From Ananas comosus (Eukaryota > Streptophyta > Magnoliopsida > Poales > Bromeliaceae): a stretch of DNA of 64,000 bases. The first letter of the stretch is position 1; each line of letters opens with the position of its first letter. Location: positions 14,575,422-14,639,421 of the forward strand of contig NC_033626.1 of NCBI RefSeq assembly GCF_001540865.1. The letters run 5' to 3'. Made by a program: the position numbers and the translations under genes. The notes under the pieces are model-generated. The model saw only the letters and a program-made list of their open reading frames with translations. It searched no databases and was not told where the DNA came from. This document shows, piece after piece, positions 32,564 to 45,200 of the stretch.

Positions 32564-35500
32564 TGATTACAGGTCCAAACAATAAAGAGCTAGGCAGTCA
32601 GTCATAACCAGAGCAGTAAGACAAGGCCATCTCATCCAAAATTTCCAACTGATTGCTGAGCGCACTGATAAACTGCTGCTAACCTATTAAATCACGCCAC
32701 CTAATAGAACCTTCTTCTACATGAGCTAGAATAAAGGGGCATTTGGAGCAATGCAGCAGGGTAGCAGATCTGCTCGTTCTTGCCATGGTAGCCGATGGAA
32801 GTAATGTTCAGACCTAATTTAGGGACAAACTGTAATTACCATAATCCCCCACTGGTAGAAGGAAATTACTTTATATTAAGCTGGCCTTATTCATGCGTAA
32901 ACAATAGTAGGCCGGTGTTACTCCTTAAGTACGATTTGTTACAACAAAAAGAAAAAAAAAAAATTTCTAGTTTGCCGGATGTGGACAAAGAAAGAGAACT
33001 AAGGGGAAAAAAAGAATAAATTATACAAAAATTTACGTGGCCAGACCATTAGCCTGCGTCCTCAGACGAAGACGGGTGAAGACATAACAAAGACTTCAAT
33101 TATAAATAGAATATAAACGAATGCCTTTTTCAGAAAATCTTAACTCTAAAAACACACGGAATGCTCTCTCTCCTCCAAAATGTTATAAATATGCTGCACC
33201 CGCAAATTTGTGAGAAAGTAGCTATATTTATAAAAATAACTAAATCTCCATTAGATTTGAATTAGCTTCATTTTAAAACTAAAAATAATGCTGGTTTGAC
33301 TAAAACCCCAAGACGACTAGAAATATAATCATCAGTAAGATTTAAAAATAATTTCGTAAAATACTCAAACCCAATGCGATTAGGAATAATCTCGGCTTAT
33401 ATAAATAGGCTGAACAAAAACAAAATAGAACTAGAAAAAAAAAAATTTCTTAGACCCCATAATTCGAGACACATCTAACCAATTCACAGGACTTCGCACA
33501 AATGACGATACTTTAGCATGAATTACTACCAACTTAAAATGTGTGAAAACACTTTAAATTATAATGATTAGCCAATAAAGTCCCAGGTGGAGGACATCAA
33601 ACCTCATTTGATCGTGGCAAAATGTGATTGAGGTTTCTGTCGTTTTGTTTCAGTATTTTCCTCTGCTTTATGTATGAACAATAATACGCCAGGAACATTC
33701 GTTTATCTCAATTTCCTAGTAGGCGACTCCACACGTTGGCAGCACCAACATACCTATAACCACTGCGTTGCAAGATAGTGAAAGTGGAGAGTAGGGTTTG
33801 GTGCTGTTTGAATGAAACTTTTTTGTTTTTGGCAAGCTTTCTTTAATAATGCCCTAAACACTTCAATAAAATAAAAATAAAAATAAAATAAAATAAAATA
33901 TAATCACCCCTAATAGTTTCCTTCAATAACCAAACTCCATGTTGGAGCCTACGCCTCACTTCAGCTTTCTACCATAGCACAAGATCCTGATCGTACAATT
34001 TTTGAAGTGAATACTTCCGATAGAAGCTATCATGAAAGCTAGGCGGGGAGAAGCCATTTTGAAAGTTAAGACTAAAATAGTTGGCTTTTCATGACTTGCT
34101 TAGAAAACTGATTACTGCTGCACAGCCACTAGAAAAGAGCTATATATATCCAAGTGGGGGATTTTGTGTGTCCCCCTCTCTATCGGCTGAACATTACATC
34201 AACCATGTGCACTTTTCTTAATGTGAACGGGTTAATGTGATGTTAACTGTTAAAGCCAATGGCAAAGGATTCTTTGAAGGCATATCATCCCCTCTAATCA
34301 CAATAGAACCCATATAGAATATTAGCAAGTGTCCTTTTTTTAACCTCACTGGCTTCAGCATAGCTGCTACTGTTGATTTCCAACTTAAATAGGGATTTTC
34401 TGCGCTTTACTTAATTGGACCTCTTTTTTTTCAAAAACAAAAAAAAAGGAGAGAAAAGGGCATGTTTTTAATCCAATTTTTCTTTTCAAGGAATTTGGGT
34501 GATAAGGGGATGGGGAAAGCCAAAAAATGAAACACATACCATGCACATTCACTGCGACTTGGATGCCCATCCAATAAATAGGACACCTGCAAGGATAGGA
34601 GTGCCTCCATAAATAAAACATTAACGAGTAATAAAAGCAAGGAAACTAAAAGATATTCCCATGATAAATAAGTTCAAGTTATCAGCTAAATATCCACAAT
34701 GCTATTTCACTTAACAAAACGGAGGCAACAACAAAAACAACCCAGAGAAAATAAAATAATTGTACTAACATAGACTCGCACAGCCAATAGAATTGGAGAA
34801 GTAAACCATCTTTTCTTAGAGGTCCCTTATATGGTCAGACATTGAACAGGTCACCTGCAGATAAAAAACCAGAATCTGGATCACAGAAGCGAATCAAACT
34901 GACATGATATCTGTTTCTTGCAACAAATTCTTATAGCTTTTTCCTTTTCTTTTTTAATTCCTCAGGGTTGATCATTTAGGGATGAAACAGCATAGCACAT
35001 AACAACTTAATCTTTCAAACAGTATCCTTTAAGCCATATGTCTTTCATACTTTTGGAGTAGCCGAGTATTCAAGGCATTTTGGAACCAGCAGTTACAACC
35101 ACTACTATGCTTGGCTACAACTTCGAAAAGCCAAAGACTTCAAGACTAAATCATCAAGGGAAAAGAATTGGAATAATGCCATGTGTATGACCATGGTCTA
35201 CCGCCCAACTTTGATGGGTTATTCTCTTAGTTCTAAAGTAAATTGACCAATACAGCCAATCCCTTTCACAGCTTACTATGTTATGTCCACAATGAAGTAA
35301 AAACACACCTCATTTTCTTACGGTTTCCCTTTTTTTGGTTTTTCTGAACAAATTCTATACAATAAAGTGCATTCGTAAATAGACTTCTCCATTCTTATTG
35401 CTGTTAGTCCGCTTCATCTTCTTTGAACAACAAAATACAGAAGTATGCTCAGTTTTTGCCATAAGCACACAGATTGCAAACTACCTGTCACCCATGGATG

Positions 35501-38463
35501 ACGCCATCACATAGAACTTCTCAAAACATATAAAAAACTAAGTGTAATCAAACAAAGTTTTATCAAGTGAAAACTGTTATTTACAAAAGTAAAATCCAAA
35601 AGGGCATAAGAAGCAAAAATTATATAATAAGGCAACCCCGTATGGGCCTTGAAACCACAGAATTTCGCATCCTAATTTCAAGGCCCCCATAAATGCTTCC
35701 CAGTAAAGTAAATAACGTACATTCATCTCCCACAGCTTCCATTAAAGCATCCTATATAGCGCTAACTAATCAAACATTGGGGAAAAAAACCTAAGTGTAC
35801 TTTAAAGTGCCAACACTCGGAGATTTCTGTTTATATATATTAATAAACGAATGAATTTGGCGTGTGCCTGTACAAGATTTTCAAATTTTTTAAAAAAAAC
35901 AAGATTTGAAAAAGACAAGACAAACTATTAACCTTGTTGGCAGAGAACTCATCCGCTACAGAAAAAATCAAAGAATATTGCTGTATAGACAATTAGCCAT
36001 TCTGAATAGTGCAGTACCCTGAAACAACAAAAATTTCAAACAATCAGATCCTAATTCACATCTGTGCTAATAGTTTCTGAAAATTTACTAGAAGCCTATG
36101 CTCATATCATGTAGTGATACAAAAAACCTGGGAAAAGCTAAGAGAGCTTTCTGTGATCCATTGTTTTTCTTTTTCTTATTTCTTTTTCTTGGTTCTTGTA
36201 TATCCAAAAGAATAACCATTTAAATTCCAAAAGATAACAAACTTAGAAATATGGTATCAAATCAGAAGCTGAATAGACCGAAGAGAGGACCAAAGGGCAC
36301 AGAAGTGAATGTTTTCTAGCATCACAAGCAATGAAGAGAGATAGCATCAACATGCGAAGATGTCCAACAGATAGATAAACTAAAGGAATAATCATCTAGC
36401 CTACCATGCAAAGATTTTAAGGGCAAAATTTTTACCAGGCCCCTCTCAATAAACCAATTATGTATGTTTTTTCCAGTTTTATTTCCTTTTTTTTGTTTAA
36501 TTATCAATATTTAGTTAATACACTGAATTAATATGTTGAAAAGCATCTCTAGTCATAGAGAGAAACCATGATAATTTTAGGGCGCATAGGTTTTATCACG
36601 TAGTTACAAATTCAATTGCCATTTTTCTAGGGAACATAAGCTGAAATCCAATCCAAATAAAAACAGGTAATATTATTTACTAGTCGTGTAGTATTCTGGC
36701 CCATCTCATACTACTAAACGGAGATTAATTTCTTCCGAGTAATAGGCTAATTTCCTATTTCATGTTTGTTCATTCTAATGATTCGAGTATGATTTCAAAT
36801 ATACATCCTCTGGAATAGTGAAACAGAAGAAGATAGTTTAACTAAGAGAAAATGACATGTTCAAGGTTTATAGGTTTTGGTATAACGATGAACAATAGCA
36901 GTAGTAATATGCAAATCTAGGAGGCCTTGAATTTTTTCTTTTAAAAAAATACATTAAACAGAGTAGAGATGGCAAGTGATAGAAAGTATATACATTAAGA
37001 AAAAGAAGAGCAATAAATCAATAATATACATACAAGGACATATATAAATGACAGATAGAAGATCCTCGCAGCAGCTTCCATTCTTCCATCCCACTTACAA
37101 TGTGCAAGTACAGAAACACCAAGGAGTACCTTGTGAGTTGTGATGTTAAGACAACTTGCCACGAAGCTTCTATTGCATCCCACAGTTCGAATCAAAATTA
37201 CACCAAAACCCAAAGAATGTCAAAGATCCCAAATAGAGCATACATAGTTGAAGAAATAACAAGTACACTTGAGTTTTTCATCAGACAAATTAAACAAGAT
37301 ATTTTGAATTGCTGTTTTTTAAGAGCAAAACCATTTAGGGAAGTCCACAGTTTCTGGTAATTGGTTCCACGAAAATTGGACATGCTTGAACATTGTAAGT
37401 TATTTGCTTGCATAATATTCTCAATTAGTGCAAAAATTATACATGCACCTACCTTAAAATTATCTAGACAGACTGCTTATGTAATGCTAGCAGGTATCAT
37501 GTAGGCACTTACTACCTAGAACCCCAAGTTAATATGATTGACATATTACCTTGCAATCATATATTTCATTATTTCATAAGCTATAAAATCTCAGCTTGCA
37601 GTGTCATTCACCTATTGCATTTAGAATCATAATATACATTTGTTCAATACTAGAGGTTTCCACTTCTATGTATTACGTGATAACGACTACAGATGTAAAA
37701 CTTGAGAGCTTTTGTCTATCTTCTTGTTTGAGGACAAATGGACGCAAATTACTTCACTACAACTCCCTGGTATGTTTAGTTAACTATTTGAAAGTCTAAA
37801 CCTTAATGCATTTAATTTAAGTAACACATCAAATTACTATTCGCAGTATATTCTTGTCATACTTTGACATTCCACCGTAGATTCTCTATTATCAAAAACT
37901 ATCATGATAATATGTTTCATTTTAGCAGTATTGTTTGATAAAGATTATTTTGCATTAAATAAAAAAAATCAAATATATCACATTACCCCTCCAAGCCACC
38001 AGACATTCACCTTGGTGACTTTGAGGATTTTCTGACAGGAATTGCCAATAAGTATTGATTGGTGCAACAACAAACCAGCCATAATCTGAGATTTAATTGG
38101 TGCAACAACAAACTAGCCATAATCTGAGCTTTAAAATATTCTTACTATTTCTACAGCTACCAGCAAAAAAAAAGAAACAAGAAAAAAAAAGAGATTGCAG
38201 TACAACTAGGACAAAAGAAAAAAAGTGTTCATACAAATACCAACATACCTCAAAGAAGATTGATAGCATATGACCAGTGAACCACAAGGTAAATAAGAAA
38301 TGGCCTGAATAGAACAATGAACAGCAAAAGAGGAACACTATTAACAAAATTGCAAATGATACTTGTGGAATTGATACTAGAAACTGAACTATGAAGTAAA
38401 AAACAAACACATATTCTGTAAGCAATATAACATACATAGTTTGAGCAAAATGCGGCATCCTCC
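32564..38463. other. AT-rich spacer between tRNA-like locus and ATXR7
   Basis: About 5.9 kb with no convincing gene. Open frames at 34385-34640, 36322-36507, 36995-37213, 37198-37413 and 38093-38485 are short, AT-rich and without known motifs. The last overlaps the ATXR7 terminal exon in the wrong frame. The part nearest 38463 is probably the ATXR7 3' UTR. An unspliced non-coding transcript cannot be ruled out. Confidence 0.4.
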
Positions 38464-41400
38464 CTAATTCATTGATCCACGGCATCTACAGAAACCAGAA
38501 GGGCATTAGAAGGAACCTTACAATCTAGCACACATGACATACAAAATTTAGAATTTCCGTAAGTGAAGTAAATGTTAAGCAGCGTTTGAAAAGGCGCGAG
38601 GCGTGGAGAAGCGCAAGACTCTCCTGGAGCCTCGGCCTGAGGCGCGCGCCTCAAGAAGGCGAGGCGCACATTTACTAAGCTTAGTTTAATTTGATATTCT
38701 ACATTAAAAAAATCCCAAAATAATCATTAAAAAGTAAACAAAACGCATGCATATAGTTTAATTTGATGTTCTTGCTGACGCTACTGCTGTTTTCGCTGCT
38801 GATGCTTCTTGTTGTCCTGCGAACGCTGCTGCCGGTTGCTTGTTCTGGCTGCCGCTGGTTTGTTGCCGCTGCTTCCTGCTGCTAGCACGGCTGTTGTTGG
38901 ATGCTTGACAGGGAGAGGATGTGGGAGAACAAGAGACTGAGAAGAGGAGGGGAGCGGTTGATTTTTTTTAGGGGTTTTTTTGGGTTTCTTTCAAGATTTT
39001 TAAGTATCTTATCGGGTTTAAAAAAAAATATAAGAAGCAAATTCAAAACCCAACAATCCGAAAACTTGACTTTTTTTTGGATTTCTTTTAATATTTTTTA
39101 AGTATCTTATCGGGTTAAAGTATAATATGCAAATTCAAAACTTGACAACTCGAAAACTTGAATAAAAAAATCCCTGAAAACTTAAATATTGCAAGGCACG
39201 CACCTCAGGCGCGCCTTTTCAAACATTGATGTTAAGGGCCCATTCATTTTGATGAAAGTGGAGGTATGGAAGTCCACTTCAACCAGAATTTGGGTGATGT
39301 GCACTATTTGGGCTGCCAAAAGTCGTTCAGAATTCCCAGTGGGTAAACAATCTTTTGGAGAGGGTACAAAAAAAGCCTTGGCTAACATCCTAACATGCAC
39401 CTCTGCTCGGCTCATAACACCTTGAGTACTTCAATACAGATAATAGTATTTTCCACTCCCAAAATATGCTAGCATAGAGCTAATATAATTGAAACTGTAC
39501 TATTAGCAAATTTCTCGCATAATCAGAACCTAGCATACAGCAACTGCACTGTGAGAGGCAAAGCGCATGACCTAAACTTGGATTCACCATACAGGATACG
39601 AGATATGCAGAAAATAAATCTATATTTCCTGATTGTGTTTCAATCTAATGAATGCAAGACCCTACAAAATTAACAATCATCCATTAGTATACCTTCTAGA
39701 ACCACAGTTGCATGGAATCTTTTGCTCCTCCAAAGGAAATTTGTAATTGTACGTCAGCTCTTCACCGGCAGATATATGCCTCTTTGCATAAATAAATATC
39801 TTCTTCTGACCCTCAACAGTGATAACTTTCGTATAGCAGTTCGGCTGACAAGTACGAAAGAAAAAACATAAACTAGAAGCATAGATCATAAACAAATTAT
39901 CTACAGCATGGTTCAACGTGAGTACCTCACAAGAATGGTTAATAAATCTTGCTAGCCCGCCTCTTTTAGTCGCATCAACCTGCATATAATGAGAAATCTA
40001 TAACCACATGATGGTCACCTAACAAAGCAAGTATTTAAGCAAAACAACTCTCTGAAAAGTTGTTGACAAGCAACTTATGCACTGAACAATAATAAGAATT
40101 GCATGATTTATATTTCAAAGAAGTAGATCAAAGAAAATATTGAACAAACAAAGGGCCTAAAAGAAGAGTTTAGCAGGTTATTTATAAGAAATTTTAAGAA
40201 AATAAGAAGTAGCTACAACATAATCCTGTCTGCAAATCATTCTGTGGCAAAATTGGCCTATATATAGAAATGCAATGCTCAGAAACTACTCTAGCTTAAA
40301 CATGTGTAAACTTCCAGAAGTCAGCCTCTTTTGACTGAAGCCGCCAAACATCTGTAGCCACTATGTAATTTAGTTCTAGTCTCACTAAATTTAAATATTT
40401 TTGAGTAATAAATAACATATTAAAGATTTTCTACTTCTTGTTCCGTGATAGTTCTGGTGTATGAGAACTTTTACTGAACCACTTGCCAAAGCGCAAATTT
40501 CATTGATATCCGCAGGTTGGAGGAACAACAGGAGTACATCTTATTAACTTCTATTACTAAATCATTAATGTATATTAAGAGCTTACAGACCTTGCTACAG
40601 CCCATAGGTATCATTAAAATGTGAAGCATATTGATGATTTCACATAAAAAGCAATAGAATGACTATAGTCAACGAAATATACTTCTAACTTCCAATTATG
40701 TAATTTATCATCATTTTTTATTTCCAATTTTGCAATTTTTGCAGAATACTACGAATATATAGAAATTTTTTACAATCTCTATTTCTGCCATTACTATATT
40801 AAGCAGCCAAGTTTCCCCCAACCTAGACAGCATTCAAGCACCAATCAGAAACAATCATATCTATAACAAGATATTAGTCAAGGTTCCCCAAAACCTAGGC
40901 AGCATTCAAACACCACAGCAAATTATAGATGTAACAATGTAAAACTAGTAAACACGATGCCAGCAACTCACGTTGAACAACATACAAGTACAATCAAAAT
41001 CCCTCACTTACCACATAACCATCATCCAACCTAAAGAGGTAACTGCTTCCAATTCCCATTTTCTCATACTGATGCTCTCGTATGTCTGATATCTGTAAGA
41101 AGCACGGTACTAAGAGTTTGTCTAGAATTTAAAACTGAAGTGTGCAAAGAAATGCACACTAAATATAAGGGTCTTTACCTATATAGTGATATACTTTGGT
41201 AAAGTTTTTTACAATACATATCCCAGTAAAATTCACAATTACTTATATGCCCTTTGTTTCAAGACAGAGTACACACCATACGTGCCATTCAAAATTTCAC
41301 AGAACATGCGTAAGCGTTTATGCATCTGTGCACATGCATGCACAAGCGCCTGCATACCCTAATCAAAGTCTGAAATTGCATGTCCTTTAAAAGATTTTAA

Positions 41401-42206
41401 CTTCTTAAAAAGATGTCGTCTCTTAAACAGGAAAAATCATCAAATTTACAGGAAGGGAATTAGTTTTGACTTGGAAAAATCTTTCAAAATGGTAATTATC
41501 GCAGGGGTACAAATATAATTCAAATTTAACAAGAGTATAATTGTAAATAACTAAGTTTTGTGCATTTTTATACAAATCCCTAAACATAATTACCTGACGC
41601 CGAATTAATTCCCCTACATATTCAATTACGAAATCTTCTGCATCAATTGGCTCAAGAGCCACAAGTCCCCAATCATGAATCTTGCTCCTCTGAAAACATA
41701 GACGTTTCTTTCTTGCCTAGAAAGAAGGGCAAGGGCAAGTCAAAAAAAAGAAGAGATAAAAAAGTAATCAAATATTTAAACAGAGCAAACTTCAATTACC
41801 TTCAACTGATTGATTTTTAACAGCTCCGCACCCTCAGCAGCAGCCAGAAGGTTGCGCAGCTTAACCCTGTTTGTTCTTGCAGAAGGACCCTTGACACAGG
41901 AACTTTTGGATTCTTTGGACCCAGAACCAAAATAACGGATCAGAACATGCTTTCTTCTTGAACGGGCCCTCTCAGAAGCAGGCGCATTGCGCGACCATTT
42001 TCGCCACTGCCATCCGTCGATAGAAGCTCGAGCACAGCCATCTGATTTGGGGCATGGAGATGAAGGTTTAAGCTTCCATCCTGCTGCTTGCCTTTGCTTT
42101 CTTTTCTTTGCAGAACTTGCAGTTGGTAAAGTACAAACCTCAGAAGAAATCACTTTTTGATCAATCTCAACTTTCCTTTTTGAACGGGATAGCCTTTTTA
42201 CTGTCA

Positions 42207-42250
<44 letters not shown>

Positions 42251-45200
42251 TTTTGAGTGAAACTGACCTATAGAAATATAATACTGAGAAATGGAAGATA
42301 AAAACTTACATTTTGCAACATCACTGGAGCAGAACAGTTCTGGCTCTTTGAGTAAACTGGTATCACAAACATCGTTTTCAGCACACTTGTCAACTTCACT
42401 CGAAACCTTTTTTAGAAGTGAAACGTCTTCCAACTTATCATACGGGAAAACTTCATTAATCAAATTGTAAGAAATATTATTCTGCGATTTTATGGCACCC
42501 GAAAGTTTCTTCGTCTGAGCATTCTTAGCTTTAACCCTGCGAGTCGTCCTTCTTTTCGTCTGTACTCTTTGCGAACTTAAAGCAAACTTATCAGTCCCTC
42601 TATGTGCAGAAGTGGATGCAGAAAGCACAGCATTCAACAAGTTTTTATTCTCGCTTATTCCTAACTCTTGAGAATCGCTTCCACTCACCCTGACTTCTAC
42701 CAAATTATCCATGAATTTAGAAATCTGTTGACCTCCTGAGATTTCCATGGTTTTCTTTAATGGTCTATCACTCTCTGCAGGAAGAGAAGCTGATAAAGAT
42801 CCAGACTTTCTCTTGCCTATTTTTCTCTTCCTATAGTACGTATACTTTCCAACCATCAAAGATTCATCATGCAAATCAGAATCATTCAGTTGCCCAGGCT
42901 TTTTACTTTGTTCAGCCAGCATCTCAAAAGAATTAGAGGCGTTCTCTTGACGATTGGCGTATGTAATATCCTGAAATAAATGTATGCAAGCAACTTAACT
43001 AGTAAAAATGAGAACCTACGGAAGAACTCCAATAATTGTTATTAGAAATAGCAAGATGACAACTGATAGAAACTCTATGCAAGCATCAAAGAGAGTAAAG
43101 ATCCATATAACATACCTCAGCTAAATTAATCATTCCAGAAGACATGTTGGAGCCAGCACTTCTCAAACCACGCCATGAAGCAAAACATTTTCGCAGGGCA
43201 TCAGAAAAAAGAGGAGGCCACGCTCTAAGAACTTCAGCATGTAACTTTTGTCGACAGACTGCAACAGTAATGTATTTGGAAATATCTGGTATACACTCAT
43301 CTGACTGTGAAGGATGAAACTTGTTTTTCTTGAATAACGCCAAGGACTCAGAGAAGTCTTCCAGTCCGGGAGGAGGTGGTTCTTCGGTATCTTCATCATC
43401 ATCTAACCCAGTTGCCATTGGCAAAGACAACCTTTCAAAGGCACTTGCATAACAAGTAGAAAAAGAATCTTGCGGCTCTGCCATAAAAGGGATAGAAAAT
43501 AAGAAACTAATAATCCACCCCCTAATATTAAATAGTAAAAATCCACAGTTACCAGGAGAACATGATGTTGTATCAGCAGCCAATTCAAGAGAACACGACA
43601 AGTCTAGTGGATGAATAGGTTCTTTAGCATCAACTGTTTCCTGCAATCACAAGAAATTCTCAATCATGCTCAACTCAGATAAATGCAGCAAAACAACTAA
43701 TGATCTACCTACAACTGGCAACCAGATTTCTAAAAATACCTTCAGCAACAACAGAGATACTTTCTCTAATCAGGACACATGTTTTTCATTTTTCCAGCAC
43801 AAAGCCAACACCTCCGATTACAACAGGTGCATGACATTGGGGTAGCAACTAGATAACAGTTGGGTGGATAAAATGTGCATATTGATAAAGAATTACCTAT
43901 TCCACCAAATTGTAATAGATCTAAGAGAAAATTCCACCTAGATATGGACAAGTTAAACATTTTCAAAGCAACCAAATGGAAAACAAGCCAACGCTAGGGT
44001 GAAATTGTGATATGCTCCTGAATGGTTATTCTACGTAATGATAATCCAGGCTATTACCTCTACTCTAGAAGATAATGGGGTAACAATGAATTTAAGTTAG
44101 ACAATTATCTCATACTTTTGATATGCATCATTACCAAACACTATCTAGGTTTTGTCAAGGAGAACTTTTAAGACTAGATGGGAGAAGCCACACACAACAT
44201 CCACAAACCTCAAGTGGCCTAGACATAGGCATAGAAACAGCGGCATGTAAAACTATCACACTACCTTAAATCCAAATTACACAATAAAATACTTCTCTGA
44301 TCCTATTGGGCATTTCCTTACCTCCAAGGTTTGAAGTCAAAAGAATCAGAGAACTGCAGAAGTTTACATAATAGCATAAAAAGACATGGATGTACATGAT
44401 CAATCAAAATTTCACAGGAGTAAATCACATAAATTGCTAGGGCAATCACTTTATACTTCTCAGATCATCATCATATAGAATCTAAGTTTACAGAGACTAG
44501 GTAAATTACTTGATGCTAGCTTTTTTCAGGAAAAGGAAGAATATGAATAAAAGAGAAATATTAAAAAAAAACAAAAGAAAGCAAATTATAACACAAAACA
44601 TACAAACAACAAACAATCCTTTATTGGTAAACTTTACCTCGTTGGAACTGCCTTCCATTGTTAAACATAACAAAGCTGTCATCTCTTCTTTAATAACATC
44701 TTCAAAGTATTTAAACAATGATATTTTTGCTGCCACGTATAATTCATTTTCTACACTTCCTTGGATCTTTGTTAAAGCACCACTAAGCAAATTGGCATGG
44801 GATACAGATTTTGTCTCAACACTGGCAGCAACAGGAGCAATTTCCGAATTTGGTTGAGACTCTGAAAAACTTTCCAGATTATGAGTTCCAGGTTCAAATC
44901 CTGGTGGAAAATCAATGTCATTGCAAGAACTCTCTGGGTCAGAAACCATCTGCAAGGGCATCTAAAATGTAAAAAGATGTTAAGGAGGTATATATTAAAA
45001 AAAATGAACTGTAAGGAATAAAAGTAAGGTATATCCCAACCTGTGACTGCATCTCATCCTTCTTTTGCATATTTTGGCCATGGAAAACAACAGAACCAGA
45101 TGAAGCGGGAACTTTAGACCGGCGCTTTCTCTTAAGCCAGGCTTCACAATAGCTAGCAATAGGATCTAAAAAGACAAAATCCCACAGAACATTCATTGAG

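Noticed and set aside
34385..38485. Series of minus-strand frames that might be exons of another gene
   Set aside because: Short, AT-rich, without conserved motifs or consistent splice-phase relationships. I could not assemble any family from them.
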